Source of the DNA: Pedobacter sp. L105
GTDB lineage: Bacteria; Bacteroidota; Bacteroidia; Sphingobacteriales; Sphingobacteriaceae
Assembly: GCF_009765875.1 (NCBI RefSeq)
Contig: NZ_LMUP01000007.1
Location: 62,001 to 126,000 of the forward strand
Reading direction: 5' to 3'
DNA length: 64,000 nt
Below, piece after piece: positions 36,421 to 45,542 of the stretch; positions within the stretch are counted from its first letter, which is position 1, and each line of letters opens with the position of its first letter. The position numbers and the translations under genes are program-made. Under the pieces are notes generated by a model, which saw only the letters and a list, made by a program, of their open reading frames with translations, was not told the DNA's origin and made no database searches.

Positions 36421-39400
36421 ATGGAAATATTTATCCTCAAAAAAAAACACCTTATACCCGCCCTTTTAGCTATTATTTTTCTCTTCTTACTTACTCCACT
36501 TTCTCTTTTCGCACAAAATGAACCTACCCCTCTCATCAATTCCCAGCTACATGGGGTGATCAGGGATTTGTCGACCAAACAGCCTATTCCCGGAGCAGTA
36601 GTACGCATTAAAGGAACAACCCATGCCGTATCTACCGATGGTGATGGGAAATTCAGCTTCATCACAGGTCAGAAATTCCCTTATACCCTGCTGGTAAGCT
36701 TTGTAGGCTATGAACCCAGGGAACTGATTGTAAATGGAAGCCCCGCTGACATTAGTTTAAGGGAAAATAACAACCAGCTTAACGATGTAGTAGTGGTTGG
36801 TTATGGTACACAAACCCGCAAATCCCTAACGGGATCTGTTGCTACGATAGACGTAAATGAGGTGAAAGATAAACCTGTAGCAACCTTTGAACAGCAATTA
36901 CAGGGTAAAGCAGCAGGTTTGCAGGTAAGCGCTTCTACAGGAGTACCTGGCGACGGGATGTTTATCCGTGTGAGGGGTACTACATCAATCAACGCAGGCA
37001 ACGACCCTCTTTATGTAATTGACGGGGTATATGCAAACAGCAGTTCCCTGCAAACCATTACCACAGAAGGCCAGGCCAATAACCCTTTGGCTGATATCAA
37101 TCCAAATGACATAGAAAGTATTTCTGTTTTAAAAGATGCAGACGCCACAGCCATCTATGGAGCACGCGCTGCAAATGGGGTCATATTGGTTACTACCAAA
37201 AGAGGTAAATTCAATTCGGCGCCAAAGGTAACTTTCAATACCTACTTCGGGGCTGCATGGGCACCTAAATTATGGAGCCTGGTTACCGGGCCTGAGCAGG
37301 CCGAACTGGTAAACGAAATGTACAGAAATTCCGAAGCCGATGCCATTGCAGCCGGAAATACTGCCGCCATTAATACCTATAAAAATGTTCCCTTCAGGGC
37401 ACTGACAGACAATCCTGCCGGCTCGCCCGCACCAAGGGGATTACCTCAAAATCAGTCCACTTACGACCGGCTGGGGCAGGCCTTCAGGACAGGCTTTTTA
37501 CAGAATTACGATGCCTCCATTTCTGGCGGTAACGATAAAACTACATATTATATCGCCGGCGGTTTGAATAAGCAGCAGGCCGACCTGAGAACAAATGATT
37601 TCAGAAGGGCAAGTTTTAAGTTCAATCTGGATCAGAAAATCAATAATATATTCAGCTTTGGTACCAGTAATATCCTTACCCAAACATACAGAACAAATGC
37701 ACGTGTGGGCGACGGCCCGCAGGGAGGCGTTTTACAATCGGCATTACACACGCCAACTTATCTTCCTGAAGTGAATGCCGATGGCAGCCCTGCAAAATGG
37801 GCCGGGTTTGATAACCTGGATGTATTACTCAATAACACCAATATGCATTCTACGAGTAACCGTTTACTCAGCAATGTATACGCGGAGGCAAAGATTACTC
37901 CCGACATCAAGTTCCGTACCAGCTGGAGTGTAGATTATAACAATTATAATGAATTTCAATACTGGAACAGCTTAACCAACCTGGGTATTGCCAATCACAA
38001 TTTAGGCACCTCAGCGATCTCGAACAATACGGTTTGGACCAACGAACAGACACTTTCTTACAATAAAACAATCGGTAAAAACACATTTGGAGCTTTACTG
38101 GGTAACTCTTTGCAGGGTACTGTACTGGGTTCAACTACAGCTACAGGTACCAATTTTCCGAATGATTCTTTTGAGCAGATCGCCTCTGCGGGAAGTACAA
38201 CTTCTACCGCAACAGAAACCAAATACAATCTTTCCTCCTTCTTTGCCCGGGTAAATTATAACTATAACAGTAAATATTATATCCAGGCTAGTATCCGTGC
38301 CGATGGTTCATCAAGGTTTGGTACCAATCACCAATGGGGATATTTTCCTTCAACAGGTGTAGCCTGGCGTGTAAAAGAAGAAGACTTTTTAAAGGATGTA
38401 ACGGTGATCAGCGACTTGAAACTGCGCGGGAGTATTGGTGTAACGGGAAATCAGAATAATATTAACGACTTTGCATCACGTGGCTTGTGGGGTGCAGGTG
38501 CAAACTACCAAAGCAATCCGGGTACAATACCGCAACAACTGGCTAACCCTAACCTGAAATGGGAAAGCACCCGCCAGACGGATGTTGGTTTAGACCTGAG
38601 TTTGTTCAATAACCGCTTAACTTTTGCGGCTGATTATTATGATAAATTCACCAGCAATTTACTGCTGAACCTTCCCCTGGCTACCAGTTCTGGTTTCTCT
38701 TCCATCCTGCAGAATGCCGGTGAAATGAGTAATAAAGGACTTGAATTGTCGATCAGCAGTACCAATATTAATGGAAAAGATTTCCGCTGGACAACCAATT
38801 TCAATATTGCTAAAAATAAGAACAAGATTGTATCCTTGCCTACCCCCGTTGTAGCGGCTTATTCGGCAGAAAGAATGGTACAGGGCTTGTCCATGTATAC
38901 TTTTTATGTCTACAAACAATTGTATGTAGATCCAAAAACAGGGAATGCAGTTTATGATGATTATAACCATGATGGTAAGATTACTTCCAGTGATCTGGAA
39001 CCCGACGGCAATGCATTGCCCAAGTTTACAGGCGGTATTACCAATACATTTTCTTATAAAGGCTTTGACCTTTCTGTGTTTTTCAATTTTGTGTACGGCA
39101 ATAAAGTATACAATAATAACGCCTACTTCCTGGAAGGCGGAGGAACACGTGATGCCAACCGGGCGATTGACACCTACCAGTTAACCAGATGGCAAAACCC
39201 CGGTGATGTTACCGATATGCCAAGACTCACTGCCTTAGGCAATAACTATACGCTGAGCCCAACCAGCCGTAACATAGAAAACGGTTCATTTATCCGGTTA
39301 AGTAATGCAAACCTTGGCTATACACTTCCAAAACGTATCGTAGAAAAAGCAAGCATGTCTAACGTAAGGGTTTATGTAAGCGGTTCCAATCTCTGGCTGA

Positions 39401-39525
39401 TCACAAAGTACAGGGGACCAGATCCTGAAGTCAATGTTTCTTCATCGTCTACTGTTCTGGGTTACGACTTAGGTACCCCTCCTATTCCGCGCACCCTTCA
39501 GGTGGGCGCTACCATCACTTTTTAA
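36421..39525 (+). CDS. SusC/RagA-family TonB-dependent receptor
   Basis: This 1034-residue outer-membrane importer has a signal within the first 33 residues (ending SLFAQ), a carboxypeptidase-regulatory-like domain (LHGVIRDLSTKQPIPGAVVR), the SusC linker LNDVVVVGYGTQ, and a plug with GKAAGLQV, IRVRGTTSINAGNDPLYVID and LKDADATAIYGARAANGVI. The barrel ends TLQVGATITF. It forms the transport pore with the SusD lipoprotein encoded 10 nt downstream. Preceded by a poly-Cys ORF and hairpins rather than a sigma/FecR pair. No glycan enzyme is cotranscribed, so the ligand may be a sulfur-containing nutrient rather than a sugar; that is inference. Confidence 0.95.
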   Translation: MEIFILKKKHLIPALLAIIFLFLLTPLSLFAQNEPTPLINSQLHGVIRDLSTKQPIPGAVVRIKGTTHAVSTDGDGKFSFITGQKFPYTLLVSFVGYEPRELIVNGSPADISLRENNNQLNDVVVVGYGTQTRKSLTGSVATIDVNEVKDKPVATFEQQLQGKAAGLQVSASTGVPGDGMFIRVRGTTSINAGNDPLYVIDGVYANSSSLQTITTEGQANNPLADINPNDIESISVLKDADATAIYGARAANGVILVTTKRGKFNSAPKVTFNTYFGAAWAPKLWSLVTGPEQAELVNEMYRNSEADAIAAGNTAAINTYKNVPFRALTDNPAGSPAPRGLPQNQSTYDRLGQAFRTGFLQNYDASISGGNDKTTYYIAGGLNKQQADLRTNDFRRASFKFNLDQKINNIFSFGTSNILTQTYRTNARVGDGPQGGVLQSALHTPTYLPEVNADGSPAKWAGFDNLDVLLNNTNMHSTSNRLLSNVYAEAKITPDIKFRTSWSVDYNNYNEFQYWNSLTNLGIANHNLGTSAISNNTVWTNEQTLSYNKTIGKNTFGALLGNSLQGTVLGSTTATGTNFPNDSFEQIASAGSTTSTATETKYNLSSFFARVNYNYNSKYYIQASIRADGSSRFGTNHQWGYFPSTGVAWRVKEEDFLKDVTVISDLKLRGSIGVTGNQNNINDFASRGLWGAGANYQSNPGTIPQQLANPNLKWESTRQTDVGLDLSLFNNRLTFAADYYDKFTSNLLLNLPLATSSGFSSILQNAGEMSNKGLELSISSTNINGKDFRWTTNFNIAKNKNKIVSLPTPVVAAYSAERMVQGLSMYTFYVYKQLYVDPKTGNAVYDDYNHDGKITSSDLEPDGNALPKFTGGITNTFSYKGFDLSVFFNFVYGNKVYNNNAYFLEGGGTRDANRAIDTYQLTRWQNPGDVTDMPRLTALGNNYTLSPTSRNIENGSFIRLSNANLGYTLPKRIVEKASMSNVRVYVSGSNLWLITKYRGPDPEVNVSSSSTVLGYDLGTPPIPRTLQVGATITF

Positions 39526-39535
39526 CACTAAACAT

Positions 39536-40891
39536 ATGAAACAACTCTTATATATGATACCGCTTTTTGTTATCCTTGGATCATGCAAAAAGTACCTGGA
39601 TTCGCCACAGCCTGAGTTACAGGTGGACCAGTCTGTAGCCATCACCAATGCCGGATCGGCAGCATCAGCTGTTAATGGAATGTTTAATACACTGGCCACT
39701 GATGGTTATTACGGCTCGAATTTCCCTGCCTTATCTTATTTATCCGGTGGCGATATTCAATGGACAGGTTCCCAGTCTGATCCCAGCGAAATCACCAAAC
39801 ATTTAACATCAGCTACTAACGGCTACGTGAATACCGCATGGACTACGATCTATAAAACCATATCATCTGCAAATTATATCATAACCGATGTTCCAAAAGT
39901 TAATGATCCGCTGTTCACTACAGCGGCGAAGAATCAATACTTAGGTGAGGCCTATTTTGTCAGGGCACTGGCCTATTTTGACCTGGGACGCGGCTGGGGT
40001 GGTGTGCAATTGATCCTTACACCAACCATTACCCCTACAGATAATACCAATATCAAAAGGAGTACACTGGCAGCTACTTATGCCCAGGTCTTAAGTGATC
40101 TGAATACTGCTGAAACGCTTGTTCCAACTGCTTTAAACCGGAACAGGATAACACAAAAAACAGTATGGGCATTAAAAGCGCGCCTGTATCTCTACACGCA
40201 ACAATGGGCACTGGCAGAACAATATGCCACCAAAGTTATCAGTGATACACAGGATTACGCGCTGGTAAATCCTTATAGTGCATTTTTCGCCAATAGTGCC
40301 GTAAGCACCAGTGAATCTGTTTTTGAACTGGCTTATACTGTTTCCAATACCAACGGACACAGTAACTGGTGGCTTCCGCCTGTATTGGGAGGACGCCGGG
40401 AATGGGCTCCTTCAGACCCGCTGGTTGCTTTGCTAAACAATGCCGCCGTTGGCGGAAACAGAAGTGCCCTGATCGGCCAAACGGCAGCTCCGGGGAACCT
40501 ATGGTATGGCAAGTTATATTACCGCACTCCCGTAGGAACAGACCCAGCCTATGTGATCCGCATTGCCGAACTGTATTTTATCCGTTCTGAGGCCAGGGCA
40601 CAGCAAGGTAATATCACCGACGCCCTTGCAGATTTAAATGCCGTGCGTGCCCGTGCCGGTATTGCTCCTGCTGTAGCTTCCAGCCTAAGTGATATTTTAC
40701 TGGCACTGGAAAATGAACGCAAAGTAGAGTTTCCCTTCGAAACCGACCGCTGGTTTAACCTGGTTAGAACAGACAGGGCACAAGCCGTATTGTCCCTTCC
40801 TGATAAACATTTGTACCTGTTCCCGATCCCATACAGCCAGACCTTGGTTGATCCGAATTTAGCCGGTGCAAATACCAACCCAGGATATTAA
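39536..40891 (+). CDS. SusD/RagB-family substrate-binding lipoprotein
   Basis: This 451-residue lipoprotein has lipobox Cys17 (FVILGSCKKYLDSPQ). TPR-like helices carry FVRALAYFDLGRGWGGVQLI, then TPTDNTNIKRSTLAATYAQV and WALKARLYLYTQQW. The C-terminal SusD block is IAELYFIRSEARAQQGN, ALENERKVEFPFETDRWFNL and FPIPYSQTLVDPNLAGANTN. It acts as the surface lid on the SusC pore and binds ligand. It is short for the family (usually 450-600), consistent with a small ligand. It lies between SusC (10-nt gap) and the first DoxX-like gene (53-nt gap). Confidence 0.95.
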   Translation: MKQLLYMIPLFVILGSCKKYLDSPQPELQVDQSVAITNAGSAASAVNGMFNTLATDGYYGSNFPALSYLSGGDIQWTGSQSDPSEITKHLTSATNGYVNTAWTTIYKTISSANYIITDVPKVNDPLFTTAAKNQYLGEAYFVRALAYFDLGRGWGGVQLILTPTITPTDNTNIKRSTLAATYAQVLSDLNTAETLVPTALNRNRITQKTVWALKARLYLYTQQWALAEQYATKVISDTQDYALVNPYSAFFANSAVSTSESVFELAYTVSNTNGHSNWWLPPVLGGRREWAPSDPLVALLNNAAVGGNRSALIGQTAAPGNLWYGKLYYRTPVGTDPAYVIRIAELYFIRSEARAQQGNITDALADLNAVRARAGIAPAVASSLSDILLALENERKVEFPFETDRWFNLVRTDRAQAVLSLPDKHLYLFPIPYSQTLVDPNLAGANTNPGY

Positions 40892-40944
40892 GATAACGCT
40901 CTTTATTACAAGTTCTTTAATCATCAACTATTAGATTTTAAGAA

Positions 40945-42291
40945 ATGGACACCTTATCAAACTTACAATGGAAGACCTACGAAAAAGTAGTTTTTCGTTT
41001 CTTTTTCATTTACTTTTTACTGCAGGCGGTACCGCTCGACTGGATATATTATGCCCATCTGTTTCATATCCATTGGACCAGTCTTCATTACCAGGATATC
41101 TTTTACCTTAGCCGATATACGCCTCAATTTGTTTCCGGGCGCTATCAACCAGGTGTCTGGGGCCTTGGAACGCTGGCCGACTGGATACTGATCGCTACCA
41201 TAGCCCTGGCAGGAACCATCGTATGGACCTTCCGGGATAAAAGCAGGGGAAATTATATCGTATTGTACCAATGGCTTAGGATCATTGTACGGTACAGGTT
41301 GGCCATAGGAATTATAGGTTATGGATTTATCAAGTTCTTCCCTATGCAGGCGCCTTTCCCCTCTATCAGTAATTTAAATACCAGTTACGGCAATTTTACC
41401 GACTGGAAGCTTTTCTCCATGAGCCTGGGTATAGCACCAAATTATGAATCCTTTCTTGGTGCAGTAGAGATCATTGCAGGGTTGTTATTGCTGTTCAGAA
41501 AAACAGCCACCATTGGTGCCTTGATTATTGTTGTATTTACCGGCAATGTTTTTATGTCTAACCTGGCTTATGAAGGAGGCGAACATTTGTATAGCGTTTA
41601 CCTGGTCAGCTTTGCCCTGTTTATCTTATCATTTGATGCCCTGAGGTTATATAACCTGATCTCCCTTGAACAACCCACAGAACCTAATAAATTTAAACTG
41701 GAATTAACCGGCGGCCAGCGTACTGCCCGGTTGGTACTCAAAAGTCTTGTCCTCCTCTTTTTTATAGGATTATACGGTTTTAAAAGTTATTCGGGTTTTC
41801 ACCATGATCCTTACCAGTTCCCAAAGACTGCCGGAATAACAAAAGCCAGCGGATTGTATAACGTCAGTGAGTTTCGCATCAACCAGAAAGTATTGCCCTA
41901 TTCGCCTACAGACCCGGTACGTTGGAAAGATGTGGTATTTGAAAAATGGGCAACTATCAGCGTCCGGTCTAATCGCGCTGTAATCATCGATTCTGCAAAT
42001 TATGAGCAGATGCTGGAAAATGATAAGGATAGGGATTATGAATCATCGGGTTCGTCTGAAAGACAGTATTACAGTTATACTGCCGACACCTTAAAACATA
42101 TCCTGGTACTGGAAAATAAGAATAAACATTATCAGGGAGAAAAACTGGAACTGAACTATTCAAGACCAGATAGCACGACCATTATTTTGTCGGGTATAAA
42201 CCAGCACAGGGATTCTATTTATGTGGTGCTCAACAAGACAGACAAAAAGTATCCGATCTTATTAGGCCGCAGAAAGGCTTTAAATCTCTAA
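40945..42291 (+). CDS. DoxX-like integral membrane protein, paralogue 1
   Basis: At 448 residues it has an N-terminal half of about six to seven hydrophobic segments (FRFFFIYFLLQAVPLDWIYY; ADWILIATIALAGTIVWTF). A DoxX-like core follows: AIGIIGYGFIKFFPMQAPFP, a loop, then FLGAVEIIAGLLLLFRKTAT. The C-terminal part (about 290-448) is soluble and beta-rich (GLYNVSEFRINQKVLPY, ILSGINQHRDSIYVVL). The next gene is a clear paralogue with the same blocks. DoxX/DoxD proteins are quinone-linked membrane subunits in some thiosulfate oxidoreductases, but the family is broad. The pairing with an FAD enzyme suggests membrane redox chemistry on the imported compound. Confidence 0.6.
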   Translation: MDTLSNLQWKTYEKVVFRFFFIYFLLQAVPLDWIYYAHLFHIHWTSLHYQDIFYLSRYTPQFVSGRYQPGVWGLGTLADWILIATIALAGTIVWTFRDKSRGNYIVLYQWLRIIVRYRLAIGIIGYGFIKFFPMQAPFPSISNLNTSYGNFTDWKLFSMSLGIAPNYESFLGAVEIIAGLLLLFRKTATIGALIIVVFTGNVFMSNLAYEGGEHLYSVYLVSFALFILSFDALRLYNLISLEQPTEPNKFKLELTGGQRTARLVLKSLVLLFFIGLYGFKSYSGFHHDPYQFPKTAGITKASGLYNVSEFRINQKVLPYSPTDPVRWKDVVFEKWATISVRSNRAVIIDSANYEQMLENDKDRDYESSGSSERQYYSYTADTLKHILVLENKNKHYQGEKLELNYSRPDSTTIILSGINQHRDSIYVVLNKTDKKYPILLGRRKALNL

Positions 42292-42329
42292 AATAGAATT
42301 GTCCTTTAAAAATTCTTATCAAAAATGTT

Positions 42330-44048
42330 ATGTCTGATAAAAAAATTCAATTAACAGCCCCAGCTCCATGGTCATGGTATAAGAAGCTTGGGTTTCGCAT
42401 AATTTTTATATTTTTCCTGGCCATGTCTATTCCTTTTTCTGGCGGCTGGTATAAAAATGTATTTACGCTCGACTGGTTTCATCCTCATTACAGGGATATA
42501 TATGATATTGCTCGTTTTCAACCCAGCTTTAGAGGATTCTTCGGTGGAAAAGGAAATAGTGAAGGAGATTTCACTGCTGTAAATGAATCCAAACAGGGCG
42601 ATGAAATTGCAAAAAAAGGGCATCATCACGGACAGGGGCACCACCATCAAAATGCGGCCCATGATGCCGGGGCACAAAGTCATCAGGCTGAAAGAAACAG
42701 CAATGGCATCCCTCCAAAAAGAGGCTTTTTAGCCGATTACTCCGATTGGGGAATAGCTTTTCTGATTGGGATAGCCGGTGGATTAATCTGGACATTGGTT
42801 GACCAAAAAAGCAAATCTTATCATCTCCTGTATTACTGGATCCGCGTTGTGGTACGCTACCGGGCAGGTATAGGCATTATTGGTTTTGGCTTTACCAAGT
42901 TATTTCCTACGCAAATGCCTTTCCCCTCCCTCGGCCTGTTGAACAGCAATTTTGGAGATTATACTGCACAAAAAATATATTGGTTATCTGTAGGGATAGT
43001 GCCCTGGTACCAGGTTTTTGGCGGGATAGTTGAAATTGCTGCAGGAACGATGTTATTTTTCAGGAAGACAACCACTTTTGGTGCGGTTTTACTGATGGGC
43101 GCCCTGGGAGATATCACTTATGTGAATTATGCTTACGATGGAGGGGTGCACGTTTATGCCTTCTATTTTGTATTTCTTGCTTTATTTTTATTGGCAGATG
43201 ATATACCTAAATTATATAACCTGCTGATACGGGAACGTTATACTGTACCGGTTCGTTTTTATCCCGATTTCAATCAGCCTGCCCTGAAATATTCTCGTAT
43301 TGTCTTAAAAACACTTACGTTTGTTATTTTCTTTGTGGTACTTACTTATACCGAAGTGATTAATTTTAAATATGACCCTTACAAACAGCCTGCAACTGCG
43401 GGGCTCAAACCGCTGAGAGGGAATTATCATGTTACAGAGTTCCGTCTTAACGGACAGGTGATCCCTTATAATCCTTTGGATACCGTAAGATGGCAGGAAG
43501 CAACTTTTGAAAACTGGACTACCTTAACATTTAGGGTAAACCATCCGGTACTCGTAGATCCTTCAAATGGTGGCGGCAGCCCAATGAAAGATATTCAAAG
43601 GACTTTTGAAATCAGCGGGGTTGCCGGCGGACAGCGCGCCTTTCATTATTATGCAGATACTGTCGACAAGGTTCTTTATCTTCAGGACAAAAATGTAATG
43701 ACGGCCCAGAGAAGCAAGCGTAATACAGCAGGTGCTGAAGAAAAACAACCGCAAAAAAGAAAACCTGAAGACAACTGGATCAGCAAAACGGCCCTGCAGC
43801 ATATTGGCGACGAGAAAAAGATGATCGATCCGCACGCCTGGTCTACCCGAAGGGACCGTGAGTTTGCGAAACAGGGACCGGAACCTAAAAGAAACCGTAT
43901 GGTTCTTCAGTATACTACGGTTAACGGATCAAGAGTAATCTTATCGGGAATAAATGAGCATAGAGATTCGATCTACGTAGTTTTAGACCGTTACAACAGG
44001 AAATATGCACTGCATCCAAGTACACTCAATGCAGGAAAATATAATTAA
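42330..44048 (+). CDS. DoxX-like integral membrane protein, paralogue 2, with His-rich insert
   Basis: This 572-residue paralogue of the preceding gene shares IGIIGFGFTKLFPTQMPFPS, GGIVEIAAGTMLFFRKTTT, the VTEFRLNGQVIPYNPLDTVR block and ILSGINEHRDSIYVVL. It has two insertions the shorter copy lacks: a His-rich loop at about 98-118 (GHHHGQGHHH) between the first helices, and a basic stretch at about 460-520 in the C-terminal soluble domain. The His cluster could bind metal. The stop abuts the ATG of the FAD oxidoreductase with no gap, indicating coupled translation. The tandem copies probably act together, perhaps as a heterodimer. Confidence 0.6.
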   Translation: MSDKKIQLTAPAPWSWYKKLGFRIIFIFFLAMSIPFSGGWYKNVFTLDWFHPHYRDIYDIARFQPSFRGFFGGKGNSEGDFTAVNESKQGDEIAKKGHHHGQGHHHQNAAHDAGAQSHQAERNSNGIPPKRGFLADYSDWGIAFLIGIAGGLIWTLVDQKSKSYHLLYYWIRVVVRYRAGIGIIGFGFTKLFPTQMPFPSLGLLNSNFGDYTAQKIYWLSVGIVPWYQVFGGIVEIAAGTMLFFRKTTTFGAVLLMGALGDITYVNYAYDGGVHVYAFYFVFLALFLLADDIPKLYNLLIRERYTVPVRFYPDFNQPALKYSRIVLKTLTFVIFFVVLTYTEVINFKYDPYKQPATAGLKPLRGNYHVTEFRLNGQVIPYNPLDTVRWQEATFENWTTLTFRVNHPVLVDPSNGGGSPMKDIQRTFEISGVAGGQRAFHYYADTVDKVLYLQDKNVMTAQRSKRNTAGAEEKQPQKRKPEDNWISKTALQHIGDEKKMIDPHAWSTRRDREFAKQGPEPKRNRMVLQYTTVNGSRVILSGINEHRDSIYVVLDRYNRKYALHPSTLNAGKYN

Positions 44049-45497
44049 ATGAACAAAGAAAAAAAGGATTATGATGCAGTAGTAGTAGGCTCAGGACCAA
44101 ATGGTCTTGCTGCCGCTATACTGATGCAGCAACATGGACTGTCAGTACTGTTACTGGAAGGCAAAGACAAAATTGGCGGTGGCTTACGTACAGAAGAGCT
44201 CACCTTACCCGGTTTTCTGCATGATGTGTGCTCTGCCATTCATCCGCTGGCTGCAGCTTCTCCTTTTTTTGAAACTCTCCCGCTCCATGAACATGGGTTG
44301 GAATATATTTATCCTCCGGCCGCAGCTGCACATCCTTTTGACGGCGGGAAAGCGGCACTGCTTAAACAATCTGTTACGGAAACAGCTGCTTTACTGGGCG
44401 AGGATAAAGAAGCTTATATCCAACTGTTAGAGCCGCTGGTTAACAGCTGGCCAGGTATTGCGGCTGATGTACTGGCACCCTTACATTTCCCCAAACATCC
44501 GCTGGATATGGCCAGTTTTGGGCTAAATGCGATGACTTCGGCATCTTATCTTGCTAAGCGCTTTAAAACGGAGGCCGCAAAAGGTTTATTTGCAGGTATG
44601 GCTGCGCATAGTATCCAGCCGCTCACTAACCTGGCTACTTCAGCCATAGCCCTGGTTTTAATGGCAAACGGGCACCTTAAAGGATGGCCTGTACCTAGAG
44701 GAGGTTCCAAAAAGATCGCGGAAGCGCTGGCATCCTACTTTATTTCTATCGGAGGAAAAATTGAAACGGACAGGTATATTTCTTCAATGGATCAGCTGCC
44801 TTCCTCACACACGGTACTCTTTGATGTTACGCCCAAACAACTGCTCACTATAGCCGGCCATCGTTTTTCCAATATTTACAAATGGCAGCTGGAACGCTAT
44901 CGTTATGGGATGGGCGTTTTTAAGGTAGACTGGGCACTGGATGACCGCATTCCATTTACGGCAGAAGAGGTAAAACTTGCCGGAACAGTTCATCTGGGCG
45001 GCACTTTTGAAGAAATTGTCACCAGTGAACAGCAAACGGCCAATGGCAGGCAGGCAGAAAAACCTTATGTATTACTGGCCCAGCAAAGTTTATTTGATCC
45101 CACACGTGCTCCTGAAGGAAAACATACGGCATGGGCTTATTGCCATGTACCAAATGGATCAATGAAAGACATGACCAATATCATCGAACAGCAGGTAGAA
45201 CGTTTTGCCCCTGGTTTCAAAGAACGCATCCTTTCTCGCTCTACTATGAATACCATGCAACTGGAAAAATATAACCCGAATTATATTGGCGGTGATATCA
45301 ATGGCGGTATCATAGATCTTGCTCAGCTTTTTCCCCGCCCCGCCTTGCGGAGCTCTCCTTACCGCACATCGGCCAAAGGCCTTTATATTTGCTCATCTTC
45401 TACTCCTCCGGGCGGAGGCGTGCATGGAATGTGTGGTTATCATGCGGCTAAAAGGGCTTTGAAGGACGTATTTGATCTAAGTACAAAGGCATTATAA
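44049..45497 (+). CDS. NAD(P)/FAD-dependent oxidoreductase, phytoene-desaturase-like
   Basis: This is a 482-residue flavoprotein. YDAVVVGSGPNGLAAAILMQ is the FAD dinucleotide fold with the ribose-binding acidic end (LLLEGKDKIGGGLRTEEL). Phytoene-dehydrogenase superfamily features follow: LPGFLHDVCSAIHPLAAASP, WPVPRGGSKKIAEALASYF and the C-terminal FAD motif KGLYICSSSTPPGGGVHGM. The superfamily includes carotenoid desaturases and uncharacterised PYROXD2-type oxidoreductases. No carotenoid genes are near. As last gene of the SusCD/DoxX operon it probably oxidises or reduces the imported substrate in concert with the DoxX-like proteins. A hairpin terminator follows. Confidence 0.85.
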   Translation: MNKEKKDYDAVVVGSGPNGLAAAILMQQHGLSVLLLEGKDKIGGGLRTEELTLPGFLHDVCSAIHPLAAASPFFETLPLHEHGLEYIYPPAAAAHPFDGGKAALLKQSVTETAALLGEDKEAYIQLLEPLVNSWPGIAADVLAPLHFPKHPLDMASFGLNAMTSASYLAKRFKTEAAKGLFAGMAAHSIQPLTNLATSAIALVLMANGHLKGWPVPRGGSKKIAEALASYFISIGGKIETDRYISSMDQLPSSHTVLFDVTPKQLLTIAGHRFSNIYKWQLERYRYGMGVFKVDWALDDRIPFTAEEVKLAGTVHLGGTFEEIVTSEQQTANGRQAEKPYVLLAQQSLFDPTRAPEGKHTAWAYCHVPNGSMKDMTNIIEQQVERFAPGFKERILSRSTMNTMQLEKYNPNYIGGDINGGIIDLAQLFPRPALRSSPYRTSAKGLYICSSSTPPGGGVHGMCGYHAAKRALKDVFDLSTKAL

Positions 45498-45502
45498 ATT
45501 AA

Positions 45503-45532
45503 CGCTGCAAAAAACAGAAAGCTTTTGCAGCG
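45503..45532. terminator. Hairpin between convergent FAD enzyme and peptidase genes
   Basis: CGCTGCAAAA and TTTTGCAGCG are perfect 10-bp arms with a 10-nt loop, 6 nt past the FAD oxidoreductase stop. The A/T-rich inner arms may supply termination in both directions; an external U-run is weak. Confidence 0.65.
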
Positions 45533-45542
45533 CTTTACCGAG

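Noticed and set aside
42330..44048. DoxX-like proteins as proven thiosulfate:quinone oxidoreductase
   Set aside because: Only the membrane DoxX-like core is recognisable; no DoxA-type subunit is present, so the specific reaction is not supported.
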